A DNA stretch of 64,000 nt, taken from assembly GCF_029892965.1 (NCBI RefSeq), contig NZ_JARXWN010000005.1:1-64000 (forward strand), given 5' to 3'. Below the pieces are notes generated by a model, which was not told where the DNA came from, ran no database searches, and worked only from the letters and a program-made list of their open reading frames with translations. Shown here one piece after another: positions 18,383 to 27,748 of the stretch; position 1 is the first letter of the stretch, and every line of letters starts with the position of its first letter. The position numbers and the translations under genes were made by a program. Source of the stretch: Dysgonomonas sp. PF1-14. GTDB lineage: Bacteria > Bacteroidota > Bacteroidia > Bacteroidales > Dysgonomonadaceae.

Positions 18383-18428
18383 CAGAGCAAAGTGCAGCCA
18401 ATATATAAATCGGCTACACCTTGCTCTG
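18383..18428 (-). terminator. Hairpin downstream of the 18450-19079 lipoprotein gene
   Basis: CAGAGCAA (18383-18390) pairs with TTGCTCTG (18421-18428), extended inward by GTG-AGCC/GGCT-CAC pairing around an AT-rich loop. It lies 22 bp beyond the stop codon. The T-tract on the minus strand is weak, so termination is probable rather than certain. Confidence 0.5.
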
Positions 18429-18449
18429 AGAAAATATCTTATATCAGTC

Positions 18450-19079
18450 TTACTTTTTCGTCACTGTAATCTTTACATCTTTGATATCAGTAAATTCTTT
18501 TTCTTCCTGAGGATTGAGTGAGAAGCTTACCAATGAATATTTACGTTCACCTGCCACTTTCTCTATTTCGGCATCTTTGGTCAGGAACACTTTACCGCTA
18601 TTGTTGGTACATTCAAATTTGCATTTATAAGTACCCTTCTCCATGATAATGAAATATGCATCTACTACAGGAGTCTCTTTATATTTTGCAAAATAATCGA
18701 GTGACACGCCAGAACAGAAATTGTCGGTGTATGGGAGCTTATCGTAATGGGTATCTACTTCTTCATTAAATCCGCCTGTGAATCCGTCTACCGCCTGTAC
18801 TACAGTGCGTCCGCCTACCGATGCTATTTTTTCGGCATGCTCGTCCAGAAATTTATCGAGGCTTCGGCCTACACCTACCGCTACTTTTCCGGCAGCATCG
18901 GCTGCTTTTTCGCTTACGCGTTCTCCATGTTCGTCAACGGCTTCGGCTACACCTTCTACTGCGCTAATACCTAATTCGGTGACACTTTTCGTTGCTTTTT
19001 TTACACAACCCGAACAAGAGCTGAATAGTGTGAGAGCAGCACATGATGCGGCAAGGGAGAATAAGAATACTTTCTTCAT
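18450..19079 (-). CDS. Putative lipoprotein with Ala/Val/Glu-rich helical region, function unknown
   Basis: 209 residues. Lipoprotein signal ending LFSSC at residue 22, followed by SGCVKKATKSV. Residues about 30-105 are rich in Ala, Val, Glu and Gly with heptad-like spacing (AVEGVAEAVDEHGERVSEKAADAAGKVAVGVG), suggesting an amphipathic helix or coiled coil. Residues about 115-209 are beta-rich and end in KVTVTKK-like strands, possibly an Ig-like fold. I do not recognise a family. The gene stands alone between two repeat elements: a MITE-like element downstream and MITE copy A 27 bp upstream of its start codon, so its promoter may lie within or beyond the MITE. Confidence 0.75.
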   Translation of the reverse strand: MKKVFLFSLAASCAALTLFSSCSGCVKKATKSVTELGISAVEGVAEAVDEHGERVSEKAADAAGKVAVGVGRSLDKFLDEHAEKIASVGGRTVVQAVDGFTGGFNEEVDTHYDKLPYTDNFCSGVSLDYFAKYKETPVVDAYFIIMEKGTYKCKFECTNNSGKVFLTKDAEIEKVAGERKYSLVSFSLNPQEEKEFTDIKDVKITVTKK

Positions 19080-19106
19080 AGTTTATAAAAGTTTATATAA
19101 TAGTAA

Positions 19107-19298
19107 GTAACTGTTTAAATTTGACCGAAAATATTTCATATAACTGTTTCTGATTATTCTTTGGCTCTTATTTTTATTCTTTCTTCTCTATTTTCCACTT
19201 TTCACTCTTGGTTTAGCCCGCTAAACCTGCGAATAAAAAGAAAAAAATATATTTGAAATAATACAAAATAAAATTGCCAATCAAATTTAAACAGTTAC
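19107..19298. mobile_element. 192-bp MITE, copy A
   Basis: Terminal inverted repeats GTAACTGTTTAAATTTGA (19107-19124) and its complement (19281-19298), flanked by TAA on both sides (19104-19106 and 19299-19301). A central palindrome, GGTTTAGC-CCGCTAAACC, lies at 19210-19227. Copy B at 36977-37168 is the same length in inverse orientation, with about nine mismatches by eye. There is no open reading frame. The inward-facing end sequence TAAATTTG fits the Bacteroidetes -7 box, so the element could supply a promoter to the lipoprotein gene at 18450-19079. Confidence 0.85.
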
Positions 19299-19396
19299 TA
19301 AAAGCCAAAGATAAAAAAGATAACGGAAAAGAGAATAACCGGAAAGAAAAAAATAGGCCAATACGGCATGTTTATGAAGAGGGTAGTGTGAAAAAA

Positions 19397-19425
19397 CGAA
19401 AGGAGCAGCACAGCCACTCCTTTCG
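19397..19425 (-). terminator. Rho-independent terminator of the ilv operon
   Basis: CGAAAGGAG (19397-19405) pairs with CTCCTTTCG (19417-19425). On the minus strand the hairpin is followed by six Us (19391-19396). It lies 21 bp past the ilvC stop codon. Confidence 0.85.
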
Positions 19426-19446
19426 TATATATAAGAAATCTTCTTA

Positions 19447-20493
19447 TTAGTTATTCTCAGGTCTCAGCTTGCGAACTACTGCACCTGTACGCCACATTTC
19501 GCTTTCGCGCAGGGCTTTCAGTTCTTCTTCCAGTTTTTCGCGGTAGTCAGGTTTAGAGTTAGTGTCGATAGAGCGTTGAGCTTCGTTTCCGTTGGCTACT
19601 TCCGAGTATAGTTTTGCAAATACCGGTTTTGTAGCATCGTGGAAAGGAGTCATCCAGTCCAATGCACCACGCTGAGCTGTTGTAGAACAGTTAGCATACA
19701 TCCAGTCCATACCTTTTTCAGCAAACAGAGGCATCAATGACTGTGTAAGTTCTTCTACAGTTTCGTTGAATGCTTCGGACGGAGAGTGACCGTTTTCGCG
19801 CAATACTTCGTACTGTGCAAGTAGTATTCCCTGTATGGCACCCATCAGCGTACCGCGTTCGCCAGTAAGGTCTGAATATACTTCACGTTTGAAATCTGTT
19901 TCGAACAGGTAGCCCGAACCTACGCCGATACCAAGTGATACGGTGCGCTCGAATGCGCGGCCTGTAGCATCCTGAAAAATGGCATAGCTTGAATTTAGTC
20001 CGCGTCCTTCGAGGAACATGCGGCGAAGGCTTGTACCCGATCCTTTAGGTGCAACAAGGATTACGTCCACATCTGCCGGAGGAACAATTCCTGTGCGCTC
20101 CTTGTATGTGATACCGAATCCGTGTGAGAAATACAGTGCTTTGCCTGCTGTAAGGTAAGGTTTCAGACGAGGCCATACTTCTATCTGTGCTGCGTCAGAC
20201 AGCAGGTATTGTATGATAGTACCTCTCTCGGCTGCTTCTTCTATGTCGAACAGGGTTTCTCCCGGTACCCAACCGTCGGCAATGGCTTTTTCCCATGTTT
20301 TACCACCTTTACGTTGTCCGATGATAACGTTGAATCCGTTATCGCGAAGGTTCAGAGCCTGTCCGGGACCTTGCACACCGTAACCGATAACCGCAATAGT
20401 TTCGTTTTTTAGTACTTCTCTTGCTTTTTCCAAAGGAAATTCTTCACGGGTAACCACATTTTCAGTTACTCCTCCAAAATTCATTTCTGCCAT
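19447..20493 (-). CDS. ilvC: Ketol-acid reductoisomerase
   Basis: 348 residues, the class I (short) length. Converts acetolactate or acetohydroxybutyrate to the dihydroxy acid with NADPH and Mg2+. The N-terminal Rossmann domain carries IAVIGYGVQGPGQALNLRDNGFNVIIGQRKG. The knotted C-terminal domain has metal-binding acidic positions around DLTGERGTLMGAIQGILLAQYEVLRENGHSPSEAFNETVEE. The cofactor loop after the second strand (GQRKGGKTW) differs from the RxxS pattern of E. coli-type enzymes. Last gene of the ilv operon, 52 bp after the thioesterase gene and followed by a terminator. Confidence 0.97.
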   Translation of the reverse strand: MAEMNFGGVTENVVTREEFPLEKAREVLKNETIAVIGYGVQGPGQALNLRDNGFNVIIGQRKGGKTWEKAIADGWVPGETLFDIEEAAERGTIIQYLLSDAAQIEVWPRLKPYLTAGKALYFSHGFGITYKERTGIVPPADVDVILVAPKGSGTSLRRMFLEGRGLNSSYAIFQDATGRAFERTVSLGIGVGSGYLFETDFKREVYSDLTGERGTLMGAIQGILLAQYEVLRENGHSPSEAFNETVEELTQSLMPLFAEKGMDWMYANCSTTAQRGALDWMTPFHDATKPVFAKLYSEVANGNEAQRSIDTNSKPDYREKLEEELKALRESEMWRTGAVVRKLRPENN

Positions 20494-20545
20494 TTTGTTT
20501 TTGTTTAATTAATTTAAAATCAAGTTTATAATTGTTTCTTATTTT

Positions 20546-21283
20546 CTATTTCCATGTTATTCTGGTCGAACATACATTGGTGTCGCCATCCTTCATTTCC
20601 AGTACATACACCCCATCACCTTCGTCGCGGCGGATGATGTCGAGCCTTGTACCGTATTTCCCTTCCGAGATATAGTTGATCTCGATGCGGCGAATCTCTT
20701 TCTCGCGAAACATGTCTATATCGAATACATCTACGAAGTGTTCAATATATTTCATGCTATTGAGGTGCTTGTTGATGTCCACATCACTGTATTTGACTGT
20801 GAAATCGGCAGCCTGTTCGTAATTGTCTTTCAGGGCTGGGATCTTCGTCATACCTTCTATCTCGGCCAGCTTGTCGGTATGTATATAATCCGACAATCCG
20901 TATAGCTCCAGCAAGTTGGTCGGCTTACGGGTTTTCAGGTCGATAGATGCCCATAGCGAACGGGCATAGCCGATAGTTTTGCCATCACTGTCTTCAAATG
21001 CGAAATGACGTTCGGTAAACAGCCTGTTGACACTTACAATCCATGTTTTGATAATGAATGTGGTATCATTCTTGGGATACTCAAATACTTCGATGGCTAT
21101 ACGTGACAATACCCATACGCGCTGCTGCGAAGTCATTTCGGAATAACCGAATCCGCGCTCGTCGGCATGTTTTGTTGCAGCCTGCAACATAAATCCGCCA
21201 ATCATGGGCAACGTGGCTTTTCCTCTGAAATCGGTCAGGTAAGCGTCTATCGTAAATTCGTATCGTCCAATGCGTTCTATCAT
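20546..21283 (-). CDS. Acyl-ACP thioesterase (FatA/FatB-like, double hotdog)
   Basis: 245 residues, the length of the bacterial acyl-ACP thioesterases of PF01643. Start: MIERIGRYEFTIDAYLTDFRGKATLPMIGGFMLQAATKHADERGFGYSEM. The first hotdog includes WVLSRIAIEVFEYPK and the second carries VKYSDVDINKHLNSMKYIEHFVD, the conserved Asn-His active-site segment. It hydrolyses acyl-ACP to free fatty acid. Its position between ilvN and ilvC is conserved in many Bacteroidales (established from general knowledge of these genomes). A plausible reason is that branched-chain precursors feed iso/anteiso fatty acid synthesis, linking the two pathways (inference). Confidence 0.92.
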   Translation of the reverse strand: MIERIGRYEFTIDAYLTDFRGKATLPMIGGFMLQAATKHADERGFGYSEMTSQQRVWVLSRIAIEVFEYPKNDTTFIIKTWIVSVNRLFTERHFAFEDSDGKTIGYARSLWASIDLKTRKPTNLLELYGLSDYIHTDKLAEIEGMTKIPALKDNYEQAADFTVKYSDVDINKHLNSMKYIEHFVDVFDIDMFREKEIRRIEINYISEGKYGTRLDIIRRDEGDGVYVLEMKDGDTNVCSTRITWK

Positions 21284-21351
21284 ATCAGAATATTTAAAAA
21301 TTAGTAATTAACAGTTAAAGTGTCTGCAATTTACAATTAACAATTCAAACA

Positions 21352-21912
21352 TTAACTGTTAGCTACTGATTTTTCCTTATACTTTTTGTCCAGTTCGGCA
21401 AGCATATCGCTTAGTCTCTCTATTTTAGACTTGGTAATAGCTACGCGCCCCGAACGGATAAACTGCAATACACCAATGCTCTTACTCAGCTCTTCGAAGA
21501 GGTCTTGCGTTTCCTGATAATGCCCTGTTTTTTCCAACACTACATTGTTCTCGTTGATGTCGAGTATGCGTGCGTTATGCTTACGTACCAGTTCTTCAAC
21601 TGAGGTTATTTTCAGAAAGTCAGCTGACGAAAGTTTATACAAAGCTATTTCCTGAAAAATAAGCTCTTCGTTCGTGTTATAATACGATTTCAGTACATCT
21701 ACACGCTTGTCTATTTGCAGGACTACCTTTTTGATCGTCTCTTCGTCGCAAAAAACAGTTATGGTAAACTTGTGTATGCCTTCGAGTGCTGATGCCGAGA
21801 CAGACAGGGTTTCTATATTCAGTTGGCGACGTGTGAAAACACTGGTTACCTGACTAAGCAGACCTACTGTGTTTTCGGAAAATATGGTTATTGTATATAA
21901 TGTTTTATCCAT
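21352..21912 (-). CDS. ilvN: Acetolactate synthase small (regulatory) subunit
   Basis: 186 residues. An ACT domain at about 4-80 (LYTITIFSENTVGLLSQVTSVFTRRQLNIETLSVSASALEGIHKFTITV) is followed by the ALS small-subunit C-terminal domain (about 95-180; ELALYKLSS, QFIRSGRVAITK). It binds branched-chain amino acids and gives feedback control to the catalytic IlvB subunit. Lies 89 bp downstream of ilvB; that gap contains a TTAGCAAATT/AATTTGCTAA inverted repeat. Confidence 0.95.
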   Translation of the reverse strand: MDKTLYTITIFSENTVGLLSQVTSVFTRRQLNIETLSVSASALEGIHKFTITVFCDEETIKKVVLQIDKRVDVLKSYYNTNEELIFQEIALYKLSSADFLKITSVEELVRKHNARILDINENNVVLEKTGHYQETQDLFEELSKSIGVLQFIRSGRVAITKSKIERLSDMLAELDKKYKEKSVANS

Positions 21913-21944
21913 AATTTTAATTTCTAAATTTGAGAATTAGCATA

Positions 21945-21981
21945 TTAGCAAATTAAAATAATCCATTATCAAATTTGCTAA
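21945..21981. repeat. Inverted repeat between ilvB and ilvN
   Basis: TTAGCAAATT (21945-21954) pairs with AATTTGCTAA (21972-21981). Related half-sites (ATTAGCATATTAGC, GAATTCGCTAAT) sit on either side, so the 89-bp gap is made of variants of one short motif. It could be an mRNA hairpin that adjusts ilvN expression or a simple intergenic repeat; I cannot decide. Confidence 0.4.
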
Positions 21982-22001
21982 TTTCCGAATTCGCTAATTA
22001 A

Positions 22002-23705
22002 TTATTCATTCCCCAATAATATATTCGTTACACAAGTGCCTGCCGGAACCATCGGGTAAACCATTCCTTTGGTTTCTACCTGTACATCGAGCAAGTACGC
22101 GCCTTTGTGAGCCAGCATACGTGCAATCGCGCTATCCAGATCGGCACGTTCCGATACTTTCTCGGCTGCAATATTGTATGCGTCTGCTATCTTTACAAAG
22201 TCGGGGTTGTTCATTGTCGTTTCGGAATAACGCTCATCAAAGAAGAGTTCCTGCCACTGGCGCACCATGCCTAAGAAATGATTGTTGAGGATAATAATCT
22301 TTACATCTACATTGTATTGCATTATCGTGCCCAGTTCCTGTATAGTCATTTGTATGCCGCCATCGCCTACAAATAGGCATACAGTGCGGTCGGGAGTGCC
22401 GTATTTCGCACCTATGGCAGCGGGTAATCCGAATCCCATCGTTCCCAGTCCGCCCGAAGTAACTACACTGCGCGTCTGTTTGTATCTGAAGTAGCGTACA
22501 GCCATCATCTGGTGCTGGCCTACATCAGTTACAAGAACAGCCTTATTACCAGTGGCTTCGCTGATCTTATTGATAACCTCGCCCATTTTCAGTTGTCCCG
22601 AATCGGGATATAGCTCATTTTTGATAACTACATTGTACTCTCTTTCGTAGCACTTCTTAAACTCACCCAGCCAATCGGGGTATGTTTTTTGTTTCAGCAG
22701 CGCGGTAACCTGTGGCAATGTATCTTTCACATCGCCTAAAACGCGTGCTGTAACGGTTACATTCTTATTTATCTCGGCTTTGTCTATATCGAAGTGAATC
22801 ACTTTCGCCTGTTTGGCGTAAGTTTTCAGATCACCTGTCACCCGATCGTCGAAACGCATACCTACAGCAATAAGTACATCGCATTCGTTTGTCATCTGGT
22901 TAGGAGCTACATTGCCGTGCATACCCAGCATTCCTACGTGCAGCGGATGATCGGAAGGCATAGCCGATAGTCCCAGAACGGTGGCTGCAACGGGGATACC
23001 TGATTTTTCGGCAAAGGCGATAAATTCTTTTTCAGCATTGCCGAGAATCACACCCTGACCAACTAATACAAGCGGTTTTTTTGCTTCGTTTATAATCTGT
23101 GCAGCCGTTTCTATTTCCGATTGCTTTACATCAGGTTTCGGCTGATAGCTGCGTATAAAGTCTGTTTTCTCGTATTTGTAAGTGTCAAACAATCCGAATT
23201 GCGCGTCTTTCGTTATATCCAGTATCACAGGGCCGGGACGTCCGGTAGAGGCAATGTAGAATGCCCGCGATACAGCCCAAGCAATGTCTTCGGGGCGGCG
23301 TATCTGGTATGCCCATTTGGTAACAGGTTGCATAATGCCTACTACATCGGCCTCCTGAAAGGCATCACTCCCCAAGAGCGATGAAGCTACCTGTCCCGAA
23401 ATGACAACGATAGGCGTACTGTCTATCATAGCATCGGCAATTCCTGTTACGGTATTGGTTGCACCAGGACCCGATGTTACCAGTGCTACACCTACTTTTC
23501 CCGATGTACGGGCATAGCCTTGTGCTGCGTGTGTTGCACCTTGTTCGTGGCGTACCAGTATATGATTTATTTCTTTCTTGTAGTCGTACAGACAGTCGAA
23601 TACGGGCATTATAGCTCCACCCGGATATCCGAATATAGTGTCTACCCCTTCATTCAGTAATGATTGTATAAGAGCCTGACTTCCTGTTATTTTGTTATTA
23701 TCCAT
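22002..23705 (-). CDS. ilvB: Acetolactate synthase large (catalytic) subunit
   Basis: 567 residues. Thiamine diphosphate enzyme condensing pyruvate with pyruvate or 2-ketobutyrate. N-terminal TPP-pyrimidine domain with GYPGGAIMPVFDCLYD and VRHEQGATHAAQGYAR (catalytic Glu), central FAD-type domain (HVGMLGMHGN), C-terminal TPP-pyrophosphate domain with the GDGGIQMTIQELGTIMQYN motif and NNHFLGMVRQWQELFF. It forms the holoenzyme with IlvN encoded just downstream. It starts 16 bp after the MDR reductase gene. Confidence 0.97.
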   Translation of the reverse strand: MDNNKITGSQALIQSLLNEGVDTIFGYPGGAIMPVFDCLYDYKKEINHILVRHEQGATHAAQGYARTSGKVGVALVTSGPGATNTVTGIADAMIDSTPIVVISGQVASSLLGSDAFQEADVVGIMQPVTKWAYQIRRPEDIAWAVSRAFYIASTGRPGPVILDITKDAQFGLFDTYKYEKTDFIRSYQPKPDVKQSEIETAAQIINEAKKPLVLVGQGVILGNAEKEFIAFAEKSGIPVAATVLGLSAMPSDHPLHVGMLGMHGNVAPNQMTNECDVLIAVGMRFDDRVTGDLKTYAKQAKVIHFDIDKAEINKNVTVTARVLGDVKDTLPQVTALLKQKTYPDWLGEFKKCYEREYNVVIKNELYPDSGQLKMGEVINKISEATGNKAVLVTDVGQHQMMAVRYFRYKQTRSVVTSGGLGTMGFGLPAAIGAKYGTPDRTVCLFVGDGGIQMTIQELGTIMQYNVDVKIIILNNHFLGMVRQWQELFFDERYSETTMNNPDFVKIADAYNIAAEKVSERADLDSAIARMLAHKGAYLLDVQVETKGMVYPMVPAGTCVTNILLGNE

Positions 23706-23721
23706 GATTTTATGTAGATAC

Positions 23722-24711
23722 TTATTGAACTTGAATGATATATTTCGTTTCTGTATTATTCTTTTTCATTTCTGCCAGATGTTGAGGCAGGTTGTCAAAG
23801 CTATTGACGGTGTAATTTCTGAGCCTGAGCGTACCGTTGCCTATTTTGCCCAGAAGTGTTTCCCCGTCCTGCATCAATGCTGCTACCTGTTTGTCGGTAG
23901 CATATTTGTGAAAGGCTCCGAGTGCTATCTCATGCAAAGAGATACAAGTGCTGAATGCTGATAGCGGAGCCACTTCGACTCGGTCTTGTATGGCGACCAT
24001 ATGTCCGTAATATCCGAGCATCGGGGCAAGGCTTGCTGCGTGTTGTCTGTTTACGGTATCAAATGCTGCATCGAAAAGGTTGCCGTTGAGCGATTCTACC
24101 ATTTTACTTTGCCACCCGGTTTCTTTATAGTCTATAGCTTTGATAACACCCATCCTTAAAAATTCGGTATGGTGTTTTGTGCTTGCCGTTACATATACAC
24201 GTGCATTGGCTGCTATAAGCAATTGTGTGAGGAAATATCCGACTGAGCCACCTGCACCACTTACAAGTACATTCCTACCACTGATGGCGGGTACTTTGCA
24301 GAATGCCTGCCACGCCGTTAGGGAAGGGCAGGGGAACGATGCGGCTGCAAAGTCACTTACCTTGTCGGGTATGTACATCAGTGCACGTCCTGCAACAATG
24401 GTATGTGTGCTAAAGCTGCCGTCGCGCGACAAGTCGGTATGATAACAAACTCTGGAGCCTGTGCGCAGATGCCCCATATTTTTGCCTGTAGCTATAATTA
24501 TGCCGGCAGCATCTACTCCGGGTACTGTATCGGGTTTCCATTCGGGATGGCCTCTTTCGATCAGTTTCCAATCCACAGGATTCAGACCTATGGCTGTGTT
24601 TTGTATAAGGACTTCGTTTTCACCTAAATTCCTTATCTTTTTATCTTTGAGTATGAGATCGGTGGGTTCACCTTTTTGTTGCCAGCACCACGATTTAGCA
24701 GTTATTTCCAT
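23722..24711 (-). CDS. Zinc-independent medium-chain dehydrogenase/reductase (quinone oxidoreductase-like)
   Basis: 329 residues. GroES-like N-terminal domain (ENEVLIQNTAIGLNPVDWKL, PGVDAAGIIIATG) and a Rossmann domain with the nucleotide-binding turn VLVSGAGGSVGYFLTQL. The zinc ligands of alcohol dehydrogenases are absent, which places it with the quinone reductase/enoyl reductase branch of the MDR superfamily. It is wedged between the DUF2628 genes and ilvB inside the ilv operon, with gaps of 15-16 bp, so it is transcribed with them. Whether it contributes to branched-chain metabolism or is simply carried along is not known. Confidence 0.88.
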   Translation of the reverse strand: MEITAKSWCWQQKGEPTDLILKDKKIRNLGENEVLIQNTAIGLNPVDWKLIERGHPEWKPDTVPGVDAAGIIIATGKNMGHLRTGSRVCYHTDLSRDGSFSTHTIVAGRALMYIPDKVSDFAAASFPCPSLTAWQAFCKVPAISGRNVLVSGAGGSVGYFLTQLLIAANARVYVTASTKHHTEFLRMGVIKAIDYKETGWQSKMVESLNGNLFDAAFDTVNRQHAASLAPMLGYYGHMVAIQDRVEVAPLSAFSTCISLHEIALGAFHKYATDKQVAALMQDGETLLGKIGNGTLRLRNYTVNSFDNLPQHLAEMKKNNTETKYIIQVQ

Positions 24712-24726
24712 TTTATGGTCAGAATA

Positions 24727-25248
24727 TTAAAAATAAAGACTTTTCATATAATTGGTAAAAGCATAAATTCCTATTGTGAGTACAAATACGGCAAAGGCTA
24801 CAACCGCAGGCCCTACAAGCGAAACTCCGCCTTCCTGCTCTATATTATCCAGTTGTGCTTCTGTACTTACATACATTTCTTTTGCCCGCTTTACGGTACG
24901 CTGTGCCTTTTTCATATAGAAAACATTGCCGTAGCAACTAGTTAATATAATTCCGGTAAACAATGTTGCTTTGTATGTATATATGCCGAGAACGAACAGA
25001 ATGAAATTGTTGAGAAACCCTATTCCCAGTACAAGGATGATCAGTTCTATGTACATCTTGCGATAGGCAAGCCAGAAGATGCTGAACAGAAATGCATAGG
25101 GATTGAATATAATGGATTCGCCCGCAAGCAGTCTCTTATATATTTTTTCATAATAGTCGGCACTTTTGCCGAAGAAAGTCCTGTAATAAAGGCTTTCGTC
25201 TATTATGTTGTTCAGTTCTGTCTCGTTATTTTGATCGTTGTACTCCAT
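24727..25248 (-). CDS. DUF2628-type membrane protein
   Basis: 173 residues. The DUF2628 pattern SLYYRTFFGKSADYYEKIYKRLLAGESIIFNPYAFLFSIFWLAYRKMYIELIIL is clear: a soluble N-terminal helix, then two close membrane helices (about 57-100) and a C-terminal membrane helix (about 145-168, VGPAVVAFAVFVLTIGIYAF). It is a paralogue of the next gene upstream, with the same layout. Function unknown. Located in the ilv operon, six bp after its paralogue. Confidence 0.8.
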   Translation of the reverse strand: MEYNDQNNETELNNIIDESLYYRTFFGKSADYYEKIYKRLLAGESIIFNPYAFLFSIFWLAYRKMYIELIILVLGIGFLNNFILFVLGIYTYKATLFTGIILTSCYGNVFYMKKAQRTVKRAKEMYVSTEAQLDNIEQEGGVSLVGPAVVAFAVFVLTIGIYAFTNYMKSLYF

Positions 25249-25254
25249 TTTAAA

Positions 25255-25752
25255 TTACATTACAGGATCACCCATTATAAATACTACAAATATAAAAAGG
25301 GCAATAAAAAATAACATCGGAATAGCGACTATAAGTAAAGAATCCAATATGTTGGTGCCACCTTCTTCTGATATGTACGAGAACTTATCACCTATTTTAT
25401 CATATTCATTCGCTTTTTCTATTGTTCTCATAGCTTTTTTTATATATAAATAATTACCTAAAAGCCCTAGTGTGAAAGAAAATATACCAAACGACAATAA
25501 GAAAAAAGAAGCTCCGAAAATAATGCCTGCTATATAGAGTCCGATATGAATCAATCCAATAATGATGGTCTCGATAGTCATTCTACGATAACAGAACCAA
25601 AATATGTTGCCAATGAGTGCATAGATATTTAAGTTGATGATAACTCCTTTTTTAACTTTATCTAAACACCTCAGATAATAATCTTCGCTGCTGCCAAAAA
25701 ATGCTGTATACATGGCTCTTTCTTCTATTTCTTTTAGAGGATCTCCTTCCAT
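25255..25752 (-). CDS. DUF2628-type membrane protein (paralogue)
   Basis: 165 residues. AMYTAFFGSSEDYYLRCLDKVKKGVIINLNIYALIGNIFWFCYRRMTIETIIIGLI matches its neighbour position by position, followed by hydrophobic segments and a C-terminal helix (LLIVAIPMLFFIALFIFVVFIM). It begins four bp after ilvD, so translation may be coupled. Tandem duplication inside an amino acid operon is unusual; no function is known to me. Confidence 0.8.
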   Translation of the reverse strand: MEGDPLKEIEERAMYTAFFGSSEDYYLRCLDKVKKGVIINLNIYALIGNIFWFCYRRMTIETIIIGLIHIGLYIAGIIFGASFFLLSFGIFSFTLGLLGNYLYIKKAMRTIEKANEYDKIGDKFSYISEEGGTNILDSLLIVAIPMLFFIALFIFVVFIMGDPVM

Positions 25753-25756
25753 TATA

Positions 25757-27589
25757 TTATTCCACTATCCTTATCGCACCTTTATCTGCCGAACTTACCA
25801 TGCTTGCATACGCACGCAGGGCTTTTGATACATAACGTTCCCTGTCGGGTTTGAAGGCGTTATTGCCTTTGGCGAGTTCTTCGTTGCGGCGTGCATCCAG
25901 TTCTGCATCCGACAGTTTTACGTTGATGGAACGTTCCGGTATGTTTATTTCTATGATGTCGCCATTGCGAACCAATCCGATAGCTCCGCCCGATGCTGCT
26001 TCGGGTGAAACGTGACCGATAGATAATCCCGAAGTGCCGCCCGAGAAACGTCCGTCAGTGATGAGGGCGCATTCTTTACCCAGATGTTTCGATTTGATGT
26101 AGGATGTAGGGTAGAGCATTTCCTGCATACCCGGCCCGCCTTTCGGCCCTTCGTAAGTGATGACTACTACATCTCCGGCTACTACCTCTCCTTTGAGGAT
26201 CCCTTCGCAGGCTGCATCCTGTGAAGGGAATACTTTTGCCGTTCCAGAGAATTTGAAAATACTTTCGTCTACGCCTGCTGTTTTCACTACGCAGCCGTCG
26301 AGGGCTATATTTCCTTTCAGTATGGCTAGTCCGCCATCTTTAGTGTAAGCGTGTTCCATGTCACGGATGCAACCTTCAGTTCTGTCTGTGTCTAAGCTTG
26401 GGAAGTAATTGTCCTGAGATCCCATTACCAGATTGAAACGGTTTCCGGGAGCCGATTTATATAATATCTCGGCTTCTCTGGATATAATAATGCTCTTGGT
26501 GATGTCGTATTTGTCTATTGCCTGAGCGAGTGTCATGCCGTCGGCACGCGATACCGATGTGTCTATCAGTCCGCCTTTGGCCAGTTCGTTCATTATACCC
26601 AGAATACCACCGGCACGGTTTACATCCTGTATATGGTATTTCTGCGTATTAGGTGCTACTTTACACAGACATGGCGTTTTGCGCGAAAGCTTATCTATGT
26701 CGTCCATTGTAAAATCCACTTCGCCTTCCTGTGCTATAGCCAGCAGGTGAAGTATTGTATTTGTAGAACCTCCCATTGCTATGTCGAGTGTCATGGCATT
26801 GAGGAAAGCCGTTTTGGTGGCTATATTGCGTGGCAGTACCGACAGGTCGCCGTCGCGGTAGTAGCGGTAAGCATTGGTTACGATTTGTTTTGCCGCATCG
26901 GTGAATAATTTCAGACGATTGGCATGGGTGGCTACCACTGTGCCATTGCCCGGCAAGGCAAGTCCGATTGCTTCGTTTAGGCAGTTCATCGAGTTGGCTG
27001 TAAACATACCCGAACACGATCCGCAGGTAGGGCAGGCGGCTTTTTCAATAGCTTCTACTTCCTTGTCGGAAACAGTATCGTCAGCAGCTTTTATCATGGC
27101 ATCTATCAAGTCTAGATGTTGGTTGTTCAGTTCTCCGGCTTCCATCGGCCCTCCGGATACAAATATGGTGGGGATGTTCAACCGCATGGCAGCCATCAGC
27201 ATTCCAGGTGTGATTTTGTCGCAGTTGCTGATACATACCATTGCATCAGCCTTATGGGCATTTACCATGTATTCTACACTATCGGCGATCAGGTCACGCG
27301 AGGGTAGGGAGTAGAGCATTCCATCGTGCCCCATCGCTATACCATCATCAATGGCTATGGTATTGAATTCGGCAGCAAAACAGCCTAATGCTTCTATTTC
27401 TGCTTTTATTTTCTGTCCTATATTGTGAAGGTGAACGTGTCCCGGTACAAATTGCGTGAAAGAATTGACAATGGCAATAAGCGGTTTACCCATTTGTTCT
27501 TCTTTCATTCCATTTGCCCTCCACAGGGCTCTTGCTCCGGCCATCCGCCTTCCTTGTGTACTTGTTGAACTTCTTAATGTAAATCCCAT
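25757..27589 (-). CDS. ilvD: Dihydroxy-acid dehydratase
   Basis: 610 residues, the length of the E. coli enzyme. The Fe-S enzyme dehydrates dihydroxyisovalerate and dihydroxymethylvalerate to the 2-keto acids. Cluster and active-site motifs are visible: [54 protein letters not shown], and near the C-terminus [24 protein letters not shown] with the catalytic Ser. It is the first structural gene of the ilv operon. The attenuator hairpin ends about 70 nt upstream of its start codon. Confidence 0.97.
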   Translation of the reverse strand: MGFTLRSSTSTQGRRMAGARALWRANGMKEEQMGKPLIAIVNSFTQFVPGHVHLHNIGQKIKAEIEALGCFAAEFNTIAIDDGIAMGHDGMLYSLPSRDLIADSVEYMVNAHKADAMVCISNCDKITPGMLMAAMRLNIPTIFVSGGPMEAGELNNQHLDLIDAMIKAADDTVSDKEVEAIEKAACPTCGSCSGMFTANSMNCLNEAIGLALPGNGTVVATHANRLKLFTDAAKQIVTNAYRYYRDGDLSVLPRNIATKTAFLNAMTLDIAMGGSTNTILHLLAIAQEGEVDFTMDDIDKLSRKTPCLCKVAPNTQKYHIQDVNRAGGILGIMNELAKGGLIDTSVSRADGMTLAQAIDKYDITKSIIISREAEILYKSAPGNRFNLVMGSQDNYFPSLDTDRTEGCIRDMEHAYTKDGGLAILKGNIALDGCVVKTAGVDESIFKFSGTAKVFPSQDAACEGILKGEVVAGDVVVITYEGPKGGPGMQEMLYPTSYIKSKHLGKECALITDGRFSGGTSGLSIGHVSPEAASGGAIGLVRNGDIIEINIPERSINVKLSDAELDARRNEELAKGNNAFKPDRERYVSKALRAYASMVSSADKGAIRIVE

Positions 27590-27658
27590 ATCTTTTTTAT
27601 TCCTTGTAAGCCTTTAGCTTATAGCTATCAGCAATTATAATTAAATAGGCAACTTTTA

Positions 27659-27692
27659 TAAAAAAAAGCCTTTCTCATACTTGAGAAAGGCT
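27659..27692 (-). terminator. Attenuator terminator of the ilv operon
   Basis: In the leader RNA, AGCCUUUCUC (27692-27683) pairs with GAGAAAGGCU (27676-27667) in a perfect 10-bp stem with a 6-nt loop, followed by eight Us (27667-27660). It stands between the leader peptide and ilvD, not after a gene, so it acts as a conditional terminator. Its 5' arm can pair instead with 27748-27740. Confidence 0.85.
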
Positions 27693-27739
27693 ATATCTAT
27701 TTTTATCCCTTAGATTTCTTTTTAATATCTATATACATA

Positions 27740-27748
27740 CCTTTCTCA
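27740..27748 (-). promoter_or_regulatory. Antiterminator strand overlapping the leader stop codon
   Basis: UGAGAAAGG (27748-27740) is perfectly complementary to CCUUUCUCA (27690-27682), the 5' arm of the terminator. It begins with the UGA stop codon of the leader peptide. A ribosome that finishes the leader masks it and lets the terminator form; a ribosome stalled in the Ile/Val/Leu run leaves it free to pair and blocks the terminator. Confidence 0.8.
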
